Source of the DNA: Rhynchonema sp. JSB1_4
Taxonomy: Eukaryota > Nematoda > Chromadorea > Monhysterida > Xyalidae
Direction of reading: 5' to 3'
DNA length: 64,000 nt
NCBI GenBank assembly: GCA_030248065.1
Contig: JASAMV010005483.1
Coordinates: 147,443 to 211,442 of the forward strand
Under the pieces are notes generated by a model. That model ran no database searches and was not told where the DNA came from. It worked only from the letters and a program-made list of their open reading frames with translations. The first letter of the stretch is position 1; each line of letters starts with the position of its first letter. Shown piece after piece: positions 24,002 through 33,794 of the stretch. Both the position numbers and the translations under genes were made by a program.

Positions 24002-24654
24002 TTAAAGGGGGCCTTTCGCATTTCAAACCCCGTTCAAACTTGGCATGTGTTTAGACAGTGGCCAAGGCGTCATAAAAGTCAAACACACCGGAGGTCTAAC
24101 GTTCAGCATGCGGCCAGGAGATGCCCTTCAAGAGGAACATCCAGGAACAAAATCAAATGTGGACCAGCCCAATTTCTACCTGCGCATTCAGGCAACTCGC
24201 CTGATGACAAGGGCGGTCAAGGCGCAGAATGTTTCGCACGATATTTGCCCCTGCCTCACTATAGAATTTCGCTTTTCTTTTTATTTCGTATTGCAACGAA
24301 TTGTTCATGCGTGGCTGCTAAATGTTTCAAGGTCTGCTTGTCGCGCTGGAACAATTCGTTGAAATTCGAAATATAAAGAAAAGCGAAATTCCATAGTTAG
24401 TGGTGTTGCACGTTTCATGCGAAACATTCATTCGCCTTGACACCTTTTTGATCAAGCAGTTTGCCTGAATGCACAGGTATAAATTGGGCTGGTCCGCGGC
24501 ACACTTTGTTCCCGGATGTTCTTCTTAAAGTGCATCTCCTGGTCGCATGCTGCAGATTGAGTTCTTGGTGCGTGAGAGTTTAATAACGCCCTGAACAATA
24601 TTCAAATGCGTGCAAAGTTTGAAGGCGGTTTGAAATGCGAAAGGCCCCCTTTAA
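24002..24654. mobile_element. TTAA-flanked foldback MITE
   Basis: TTAA at 24002-24005 and 24651-24654 brackets an inverted pair (AGGGGGCCTTTCGCATTTCA at the left, its mirror at the right). The arms remain complementary in blocks toward a centre near 24320 (AAAGCGAAATTC at one side, GAATTTCGCTTT at the other). TTAA targets are typical of piggyBac-type transposition. No transposase is encoded. Related TTAAAGGGG-ended elements sit in both arms of the palindrome at 55-60 kb. Confidence 0.8.
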
Positions 24655-24657
24655 GTA

Positions 24658-25373
24658 CCGTAAAAACCTAAATACAGCCCCCCGCAATACAGCCCCCTCA
24701 GTAGTGTTTTAAGGCTTGATAGTTGTGCACAGGTGCATTTATGCGCGTTTGTTGTTCGTTTAGAGCACATAATACGCCTCTTATTGACGAATAGACACGA
24801 ATAAATGCGATCACAAGTAAAAAAATATCCTTTCAAACCAGTGTAGTTCCTGGTCCGGCGCGGCGGTTAGTGTACCTACCCTTTTTTTCCGTGCGGCGGT
24901 TAGTGTACCTCCCTGGGGGGAAGGGGGGAGACCCAAATCCAGGAAAAAGTCACTTTTTGAGGTAGAAAATTTGACCGATTTTTGCCCCTCTTTGGAAAAA
25001 ATTCTCTATAAAAAGGGTATTTTGGCGACTTTTGACATCATTGACCTGAAAATCACCCATTTTAGGCCTAAAAATGCCCATTTTAGGCCTAAAAATGCCG
25101 ATTTTAGGTAAAAATTGAGGCGGTTAGTGTACCTGGCGCGGCGGTTAGTGTACCAGTGTACCTTGGTCGCGGCGGTTAGTGTACCTTAGGGGGGACCCCC
25201 CTCCCCCCCAGGAACTACACTGTTTCAAACCCTTTTTTGGGGGCTATGATGGGGCACTTCTGGGAACAGTTTTTCAGATTCGGGTCAGTGAATTAATAGA
25301 GCCCCCCGTAATAGAGCACCCCAAAATGGGGTCAGTGAATTAATAGAGCCCCCTTCTATTTAGGTTTTTACGG
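24658..25373. mobile_element. TA-inserting MITE (CCGTAAAAACC family) carrying a nested hAT MITE
   Basis: The inverted ends are CCGTAAAAACCTAAATA and TATTTAGGTTTTTACGG, flanked by TA on each side. The words GAATTAATAGAGCCCCCC and GGGGTCAGTGAATTAATAG repeat in one orientation. A CAGTGTAGTTCC-family element at 24839-25222 interrupts it. The insertion abuts the TTAA element ending at 24654. TA target choice fits Tc1/mariner-type transposition. Confidence 0.8.
24839..25222. mobile_element. hAT-type MITE, end CAGTGTAGTTCCTGG, third word type
   Basis: The inverted ends CAGTGTAGTTCCTGG and CCAGGAACTACACTG are exact. The 8-bp duplication TTTCAAAC is perfect (24831-24838, 25223-25230). The word is GCGGCGGTTAGTGTACC, two copies at the left and three at the right, all in one orientation. 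The AT-rich core has AAAATGCCCATTTTAGGCC-like tandem units. It is inserted in the 24658-25373 element. Confidence 0.88.
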
Positions 25374-25794
25374 TACGCTTAAAAAGCTGTATTCTGTTAT
25401 GTACCCAAGCTTAAACAGCGTTTGACACAACAACACACAAAATATCCTTTCAAACCCTTTTTTGGGGGCTATGGGGTATTTCTGGGAACAGTTTTTCAGA
25501 TTCGGGTCAGTGAATTAATAGAGCCCCCGGAACCAGTGTAGTTCCTGGTCCGGAGGGGGAACAGTATATAGTATTTAAGTTTTTACGGTATTTAGGTTTT
25601 TACGGTATACCTACTTACTGTACCAGCCGGGGCGGCAACCTACGTACTGCATCAGGGTGGCGCGTCAATCTACCTACCTACCTACTTACCCCTTCCCCGC
25701 AGCTGCACCAGTGAAAACAAAAAGAAATATTCTGCAGAAAATTTTCGATTTTTTTTCAGCTTTTTGGACTTTTTCAGTTTTCGGCCCTTGAAAA

Positions 25795-26040
25795 TTGGCT
25801 GACCGGGCCGGGCCGACCTCAAGCCAAAACGGGCCGGGCCGGGCCGACCTGCAGCCCTCCACCGGGGCAGGCCGGATTTTCGCCTACCTGGCCGAGCCGG
25901 GCCGACTTTACCCGGCCCGTTTCCGATTTCTGCTTCGTGCTTCCCATCAGAGGTCGCAAACGGGCCGGCCCGGGCCGGGCCAGGCCGGAGATTTGGAGGG
26001 TCGGGCCGAGCCGGGTCGGGCACCCCGGCCCGAAGCTTCT
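25795..26040. repeat. GGGCCGGGCC-rich repeat
   Basis: Tandem GGGCCGGGCCG-type words occur in two blocks separated by a short unique stretch, as in the element at 11489. The flanking sequence TGACGGATTCGGCAAG at 26099 also follows a related stretch at 23964, so both lie in copies of one larger dispersed repeat whose ends I could not place. Confidence 0.5.
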
Positions 26041-26171
26041 GAAGTGACTTATTTAACTGAAAAAGTAGGGATTTTTTGTCAAAAAATACTAAATATTCTG
26101 ACGGATTCGGCAAGCAAGTGATCAGTATTGTCTATCTGACGACTTTTTCATGGAAAACAATCAGTGGTGTG

Positions 26172-26539
26172 CAGTGTAGTACTTGGCCAGGGTGTTGACG
26201 ATAGATAGATTGGGACCCGAAATGTGTTGACGATAGATAGATGGTGGGGGGCGCGCCAAAAATCAAGGTATAGTATAGTGCACTAAGCAGGTAATAATGT
26301 GTAAATATTAATGAAAATGTACTTAGATGTACTAAATCCGCGCGTAGCGCGCGATTTTTTGCCTATTTGGGACAAAAAATACTGATTTTAAGCCATTTTG
26401 AGGCAAAAATACCCATTTTGGGGTCGAAATGTGTTGACGATAGACAGATTGTTCCCAGAATTTGTTGACGATACGATGAAATCAAAAAGTGTTGACGATA
26501 GATAGATGAATTTGGGGGGACCCCCCAAGTACTACCCTG
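26172..26539. mobile_element. hAT-type MITE, end CAGTGTAGTACTTGG
   Basis: The left end CAGTGTAGTACTTGG is mirrored by CCAAGTACTACCCTG. The perfect 8-bp duplication GTGGTGTG lies at 26164-26171 and 26540-26547. The word TGTTGACGATAGATAGAT occurs in several copies at each side, all in one orientation (opposite to the copies at 27221 and 54632, so the whole element is inverted). The core has the hairpin CGCGCGTAGCGCGCG. Confidence 0.88.
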
Positions 26540-26802
26540 GTGGTGTGGCTAAGGCGTGCAATCAACCTACTGTACCACCAGAAAGGCCTACAATCAACCT
26601 ACCTGCTGTACCGGCCGAGCTAGGGGGGGGGAACAAAATTTTTTATGTCTAAATTTTGATGAAAATGTGCTCTAAAACGCCAATTTCGCGCGCAGCGCGC
26701 GATTTTTGGCCTATTTGGAGTGGAAAATATCGATTTTGTACCATTTTGACCCAAAAATAGCAACCTACTGTACCAGCCGGGGGCGGCTAGGTACCTGCCT
26801 AC

Positions 26803-27756
26803 CAGTGTTGGAGGTGCGGGGGTTGGGGGGGGGTAGCCCCCCCCAGTACAGTAGGTATCCCCCCTCGCCTGGTACAGTAGGTATCCCCCCGATGTTTGGC
26901 ATGGTACAGTAGGTATGGGGGATACGGTATTCCCCCCCCCCGATTTTCACCCCGGTACAGTAGGTATCCCCCCCGTCTTTGCCCAAAAAGTGCCAATTTT
27001 TGACCAAAATGGCCAAAATTAGTGTAAAATCAGTGGTTTTTGCCTCAAATTACCCAAAATTTGCGCGCTACGCGCGCATATACCACGTTTTCACACGATT
27101 CCACACATAATAAACACATTAAAGATTTTCACCCCAAAACCTAACCCCCCCAACCCCCCCCCAAACCCCCCTAGGTACATAACCCCCCCAGGCCATCGGC
27201 TCTGGTACAGTAGGTATCCCCAGGGTAGTACTTGGGGGGGGGTGGGGGGGGGTCCCCCCCAAATTCATCTATCTATCGTCAACACTTTTTGATTTCATCT
27301 ATCTATCGTCAACACTTATGGGCAAATCTATCTATCGTCAACAAATTCTGGGAACAATCTATCTATCGTCAACACATTTCGACCCCAAAATGGGTATTTT
27401 TGCCTCAAAATGGCTCAAAATCGGTATTTTTTGTCCCAAATAGGCAAAAAATCGCGCGCTACGCGCGGATTTAGTGCATCTTAGTACATTTTCATGAATA
27501 TTTACACATTATTACCAACTTAGTACACTATACTATACCTTGATTTTTGGCGACGCCCCCCCACCATCTATCTATCGTCAACAAGTTTGGGTCGACCCCC
27601 CCCAGATTTCGGACTTGGGTCATCTATCTATCGTCAACACATTTCCGGTCCCAATCTATCTATCGTCAACACCCTGACCAAGTACTACACTGGGTATCCC
27701 CCCTCTCTGAGCGCGGTACAGTAGGTATCCCCCCCTCCAGAGTACCTCCAACACTG
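26803..27756. mobile_element. hAT-type MITE, end CAGTGTTGGAGGT
   Basis: The left end CAGTGTTGGAGGTGC is mirrored by GTACCTCCAACACTG. The perfect 8-bp duplication is CTGCCTAC (26795-26802, 27757-27764). The word GGTACAGTAGGTATCC appears at least four times at the left and twice at the right in the same orientation. The core has the hairpin GCGCGCTACGCGCGC. A CAGTGTAGTACTTGG-family element at 27221-27692 is inserted within the right word array. Confidence 0.88.
27221..27692. mobile_element. hAT-type MITE, end CAGTGTAGTACTTGG, nested
   Basis: The left end is CAGGGTAGTACTTGG and the right end CCAAGTACTACACTG. The perfect 8-bp duplication GGTATCCC (27213-27220, 27693-27700) comes from the host element's own word. 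The word ATCTATCTATCGTCAACA is present four times at each side, all in one orientation. The core hairpin is CGCGCGCTACGCGCG. It is nearly identical to the copy at 54632-55112, so both are probably recent. Confidence 0.9.
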
Positions 27757-27804
27757 CTGCCTACTGTACCAGGATGGCGCGTCAATCTACCTACCTACTG
27801 TACC

Positions 27805-28231
27805 CAGTGTAGTGGCAGGCAGATGGTTGCAAGGTACCCTTGGGGGGGATGGATCCAGATGGTTGCAAGGTACCCCCCCTACCCAGCCTCCGGGAGGTTG
27901 CAAGGTACCCCTGAGGTCCGAAAAAAGGGTGTTTTTTGCATGCATTATACTGCAAATTTGGCCGAAAAATTGGTACTTTTTTGCATTTTGGCCGAAATTT
28001 TGCCTAAAATACCTAGTATATGGAGGTTTGCGCGCGGAGCGCGCGATTTTTGGGGTTTTGAGGTCGAAAACCACCCATTTTTGCCTATAAAAACCATAAA
28101 TTGATGGTTGCAAGGTACCCTCCGGGGTGGTTGCAAGGTACCTACCCTTCCCCCCATCCCCCCCAAGGGGTGGTTGCAAGGTACCTACTCCTTAGGGGGG
28201 GGGAATCCCCATCCCCCCAGCCACTACACTG
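27805..28231. mobile_element. hAT-type MITE, end CAGTGTAGTGGC
   Basis: The left end CAGTGTAGTGGC is mirrored by GCCACTACACTG. The duplication ACTGTACC is perfect once the next insertion (28234-28619 plus one copy of its own duplication) is taken out. The word GGTTGCAAGGTACC occurs three times at each side in one orientation. The core hairpin is GCGCGCGGAGCGCGCG. Related copies lie at 60831-61221 and, as a core fragment, at 32015-32218. Confidence 0.85.
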
Positions 28232-28233
28232 AC

Positions 28234-28619
28234 CAGTGATGTGGTTGGGGGGGGTATGGGGGGGTATTACCCCCCCCAACTGCTAGGTAGCTTTCTTGCT
28301 CCGAAACCCATACCCCCCCCAAACTGGCTAGCTAGCTTTCTTGCTCCGGTCATCAAGTAAGAAAAGTGTTGATTTTAGTGCCAAAATGACCATTTTATGG
28401 GCCAAAATGCTCAAATTCGTTCAAATTTTCTCGCACGTGCACAAAAATACGCATTTTAAGGCTTATTTTAGCATAATTTAGACCAAATTTTAAACCCCTG
28501 TTTTTGACTTCTGGACCAATACCCCCCCCCAAATCGGGGTACCCGGCTAGCTAGCTAGCTTTCTTGTGCCGGACCCCTCCAGCTAGCTAGCTTTCTTGCT
28601 CGGACCAACTACATCACTG
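28234..28619. mobile_element. hAT-type MITE, end CAGTGATGTRGTTGG
   Basis: The left end CAGTGATGTGGTTGG is mirrored by CCAACTACATCACTG, with a few mismatches. The perfect 8-bp duplication ACACTGAC (28226-28233, 28620-28627) begins inside the last bases of the preceding element. The word is GCTAGCTTTCTTGCTCCG, in the same orientation at both sides, with extra CTAG units. It is the only copy of this family in the window. Confidence 0.85.
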
Positions 28620-28684
28620 ACACTGACTGTACCTAAGGGGGCCCCCACCGCCAGCCACACCATTGAAAACAACTTATTTTCAAC

Positions 28685-29115
28685 CAGTGGTGTCGTTGGG
28701 GGGGGGAAGGGGGGGGGTTACCCCCCTAGTATCCGGTATCCGGTATCTTGATTTTTTCACCCAGGGGTATCCGGTATCCTGACTTTTTGTCCAGGGGTAT
28801 CCTACCCTAAAAATTTTCCGAAAACCGTAAAAATCGCCCATTTTTACCTCCAAAATGCTCAAAATCGCTTGCTAGCGCAAGCATAACCCCCAAAATGACC
28901 ATTTTTTGCGCTTTCAACACCGATTTTGCTCGATTTTCCTCTTAAAAAATTGACCTTTTTTGAACAACCCCCCCTGGGTATCCGAGATTTTTTATTTTAG
29001 GGAGCAACCCCCCCCCTGGTATCCGAGATTTTTCATTTTGGGTATCCGGTATCCGAAAATTTTGGATTTTGGGTATCCGGTATCCTGACTTTTTGATTTC
29101 CCAACGACACCACTG
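28685..29115. mobile_element. hAT-type MITE, end CAGTGGTGTCGTTGGG
   Basis: The ends CAGTGGTGTCGTTGGG and CCCAACGACACCACTG are intact. The flanks are TTTTCAAC and TTTTCAAG (28677-28684, 29116-29123), a 7/8 duplication. The word GGTATCCGGTATCC lies at both sides in one orientation. The core hairpin is CGCTTGCTAGCGCAAGC. It is very similar to the copies at 22431 and 61270. Confidence 0.87.
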
Positions 29116-29194
29116 TTTTCAAGTTTTCAACCAAAAAAATAGATTCAAAAATCGCAAAAATTATGACAAAAATTGGGTTAAAATCTGAGCCAAA

Positions 29195-29260
29195 AAATCG
29201 GGCCGGGCCGGAGATTTGGGGTTCGGGTCGGGCCGGGCCGGAGATTTGGGGGCTCTGCCA
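29195..29260. repeat. GGGCCGGGCCGG repeat fragment
   Basis: Two near-identical units (CGGGCCGGGCCGGAGATTTG) follow a unique stretch at 29125-29190 that also occurs at 60545-60612. The two loci are therefore copies of one larger dispersed repeat. Confidence 0.55.
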
Positions 29261-30909
<1,649 letters not shown>

Positions 30910-31007
30910 CGCTTGCCAGCTGAAACATTGCTGTGTTGTCGCTGTGCCGGCTGTGTGTCGTCCGGCCGGCATAATCATAATCATAATAATCATAATCAAG
31001 TAAAATT

Positions 31008-31055
31008 TTTTCTACGTTTTTGGCCAAGATGACATTTTGAGGAGACCAGCTTGGG
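31008..31055 (-). mobile_element. Fragment of the non-LTR retrotransposon
   Basis: About 45 bp match the minus-strand element at 52.8-54.3 kb near 53482-53512 with few differences (ACGTTTTTGGCCAAGATGAC and TTTTGAGGAGACCA). On the minus strand the fragment reads MAKNVEKI, against LAKNVEKI in the full element. This is a short dead remnant beside the CA repeat. Confidence 0.5.
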
Positions 31056-31275
31056 CTCTATTTTAGGTAGTATGGTGCATGGGGCTGCCATTTCACTGGG
31101 CCGCAGTGACGCCCAGTTCTCCTACAAACTGTCTGGGGTTTCTGAAAAATGCGAGCCACACAAGAAACGAGTCGTCAGAAACGCGTGGCGTTGGCGTGGC
31201 ATCGTGGTGGAGTGTAAAAAGGCAAACGACGCCCAAGGCCCAAGGGCACGCGTCAGGTTTCCAGTGCGAGAAATA

Positions 31276-31710
31276 CCGTAAAAACCTAAATACAGCCCCC
31301 CCGGAATAGAGCCCCCCCCGTAATACAGCCCCCCAAAAAGGGGTCAGTGAATTAATAGAGGCCCCCCCGGAATAGAGCCCCCCCTAAGTAACATCCCCTA
31401 TACTGTAGTGTATTAAGGCTTGATAGTGGTGTACAGGTACATTTATGCACGTTTGTTGTTCGTTCAGAGCACATAATACGCCTCCTATTGACGAATAGAC
31501 ACGAATAAATGCGATTACAAGCGAAAAAACATCCTTTCAAACCCCTTTTTAGGGGTTTTTGGGGGGTATTTCTGGGAACAATTTTTCAGGTTCGGGTCAG
31601 TGAATTAATAGAGGCCCCCCCGGAATAGAGCCCCCCCCCCGTAATAGAGCCCCCCCAAAATGGGGTCAGTGAGTTAATAGAGCCCCCCCCTTCTATTTAG
31701 GTTTTTACGG
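31276..31710. mobile_element. TA-inserting MITE (CCGTAAAAACC family)
   Basis: The ends CCGTAAAAACCTAAATA and TATTTAGGTTTTTACGG are flanked by TA on both sides. Repeated words GAATAGAGCCCCCC and GTCAGTGAATTAATAG lie in one orientation. The core resembles that of 24658-25373 (with ATTTATGCACGTTTGTTGTT). No hAT element is nested in this copy. Confidence 0.82.
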
Positions 31711-31714
31711 TACT

Positions 31715-32218
31715 AACACAGTCACAGCCATAGTTTTTTGCGACTAAATGGTAGCAACTTGCACTAAAAATTTCCCTTTGCTGCTAAAAAAATCGAGGTT
31801 TAGTAGCAATTTGCTACCGTATTGTCGGAAATAGAACCCGGGGGGTCTATTTTTCACTGGGGTCATTTTGTGGGGTGTTAATTTATGGGATCAAAATTTT
31901 TTTTTTTTCAAATTGAAATTCCCTCGGGGCTCGGGGGTACACTATCTCCCCCTCCGAAAAAAACGGAGGGTCCGCTTCCGCTATCTCCCCATCCGGACCA
32001 GGAACTACACTGCCTAGGGTCCGAAAATGGGTGTTTTTTTGCATGCATTATACTGCAAAATTGGCCAAAAAATTGGTACTTTTTTGTATTTTGGCCGAAA
32101 ATTTGCTTAAAATAGCTATTATATGGAGGTTTGCGCGCGGAGCGCGCGATTTTTGTGATTTTGAGGTCGAAAAATACCCATTTGCCTATGAAAACCATAA
32201 ATTGATGGTTGCAAGATA
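31715..32218. repeat. Composite of three broken repeats
   Basis: TAGTAGCAA-type sequence at 31740-31812 is followed by a left end of the CCGTATTGTCGG family at 31817. A right end of the CAGTGTAGTTCC family (CCAGGAACTACACTG) lies at 31997-32011, then core sequence of the CAGTGTAGTGGC family (hairpin GCGCGCGGAGCGCGCG near 32133). The partner ends are missing, so deletions or recombination joined these pieces. Confidence 0.55.
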
Positions 32219-32640
32219 CCGCAAAATAAAAATCTAAATACAGCCCCCCGGAATAGAGCCCCCAAATACAGCCCCCCATAAAGGGGTCAGTGAATTAATA
32301 GAACCCCCCTCCGGAATAGAGCCCCCCCTAAGTAACATCCCCTATACAGTAACAGTAGTGTATTAAGGCCTGATAGTGGTGCACAGGTACATTTATGCAC
32401 GTTTTTTGTTCGCTCAGACAGAGCACATATTACGGCTCTTATTGACAAATAGACACGAATAAATGCGATTACAAGCGTAAAAACATCCTTTCAAACCCCT
32501 TTTTAGGGTTTTTGGGGTGTATTTCTGGGAACAATTTTTCAGGTTCGGGTCAGTGAATTAATAGAGGCCCCCCGGGAATAGAGCCCCCAAAATGGGGTCA
32601 GTGAATTAATAGAGCCCCCCATCTGTTTAGGTTTTTACGG
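32219..32640. mobile_element. TA-inserting MITE (CCGTAAAAACC family), decayed left end
   Basis: The right end TTTAGGTTTTTACGG is intact and followed by TA. The left end is mutated (CCGCAAAATAAAAATCTAAATA). The interior matches 31276-31710, with GTCAGTGAATTAATAG words and the ATTTATGCACG core. Confidence 0.72.
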
Positions 32641-32911
32641 TACGCTTAAAAAGCTGTATCATGTTGTGTACCCAAGCTTAAACAGTGTTTTACACAACAA
32701 CACAGCCTTACCGTACCACTAACCAAACCAGTGTAGTTCCGGAGGTCCCCCAAGCTCCCAAAAAATACCAGGGGAGGGGCGGCAACTACTCTGACCAGGG
32801 AGGGGCGGGGGGGACCCCCCCACCCCCCCAGCTACACCATTGCCCCCTAGGGTACACCAACGGCCGCGACCAAGGTTCACTAGTACACTAAGCGCCGAGC
32901 CAGGTGCACTA

Positions 32912-33633
32912 CCGTATTGTCGGAAATAGAACCCCCCATTAATTGACCCCCCCCATTAATTGAACCCCCCTAAATGGCTCGAAATCAAAAATAGAACCCC
33001 CCATTAATTGGCCCCCCATTAATAGAACCTCACCCCCACCTTCACCGTGCCACAGATTAGTGGCATGGTAGGGCTGTGTTGTTGTGTCAAACGTTGTTTA
33101 AGCTCGCGTACACAACAGAATACGGCTTTTTAAGGATAATTGCCGCTGTTGAAGTTAGAAAATACCGAAAACAAGCCATTTTTATGGGCATTATTAACAA
33201 TGATTTTTTAGTCGGGGGGCCAAATGAAAAATATAACCCCCCAATAATTGACCCCCCATAAATTGAACCCCCCAAAATGACCCCAGTGAAAAAATAGACC
33301 CTCCCGGGTTCCAGTGTACTTCCTGGTCCGGCGCGGCGGTTAGTGTACCTACCCCTTTTTTCCGTGCGGCGGTTAGTGTACCTCCCTGGGGGGGGAAGGG
33401 GGGGGGGAGACCCAAATCCAGGAAAAAGTCACTTTTTGAGGTAGAAAATTTGACCAATTTTTGGCCCTTTTTGGAAAAAATTCTATTAAAAAGGGCTTTT
33501 TGGCGAATTTTGACAACATCGTGGCGCGGCGGTTAGTGTACTAGTGTACCTTGGTCGCGGCGGTTAGTGTACCTTAGGGGGGGACCCCCCTCCCCCCCAG
33601 AATTACACTGCCGGGTTCTATTCCGACAATACG
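32912..33633. mobile_element. TA-inserting MITE (CCGTATTGTCGG family) with nested hAT MITE
   Basis: The left end CCGTATTGTCGGAAATAGAA is mirrored by TTCTATTCCGACAATACG. TA precedes the left end. Words CCATTAATTGACCCCCC lie in one orientation, with a middle block related to the copies at 52489 and 59539. A CAGTGTAGTTCC-family element at 33312-33610 was inserted near its right end. It lies just upstream of the GMAP-210 gene. Confidence 0.8.
33312..33610. mobile_element. hAT-type MITE, end CAGTGTACTTCCTGG
   Basis: The perfect 8-bp duplication CCGGGTTC lies at 33304-33311 and 33611-33618. The ends are CAGTGTACTTCCTGG and CCAGAATTACACTG. The word GCGGCGGTTAGTGTACC is the same as in the 24839 copy, which it closely resembles with a shortened core. 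Confidence 0.87.
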
Positions 33634-33794
33634 CTAACCGAAGCTTTTGGCATCTGTACGCGTCCGGTTAGGATAGATTTTTGAATCGATGTTCTTTGCC
33701 TTACCTTTTTAGGTGGCGGAACTGAGACCTGAGTCGCGAGCAGCAATCTCAATTGATTTGCCGATTCGAGTGCTCGATCAATTGCCAAGCAGCC

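Larger units (their letters stand above)
26162..28665. mobile_element. Outermost hAT-type element of a five-insert nest
   Basis: It begins CAGTGGTGTGGCT (split by the insert at 26172) and ends AGCCACACCATTG. The flanks are AAAACAAT (26154-26161) and AAAACAAC (28666-28673), a 7/8 duplication. Its own word is a CTACCTACTGTACC type, at both sides in one orientation. Four elements were inserted directly into it (26172, 26803, 27805 and 28234, the last at the edge of its predecessor), and one of these holds a fifth. A short relative with the same right end lies at 60420-60536. Confidence 0.8.

Noticed and set aside
27270..27670. Regularly spaced repeats that look like a CRISPR array
   Set aside because: The units ATCTATCTATCGTCAACA are the subterminal words of a transposon with inverted ends and an 8-bp duplication. 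Spacing is irregular, spacers are shared between copies, the genome is eukaryotic, and no cas genes are present.
26600..28640. Poly-G/poly-C tracts as sequencing errors
   Set aside because: G- and C-runs recur at equivalent positions of many element copies with consistent context, so the runs are real family features, although their exact lengths may be unreliable.
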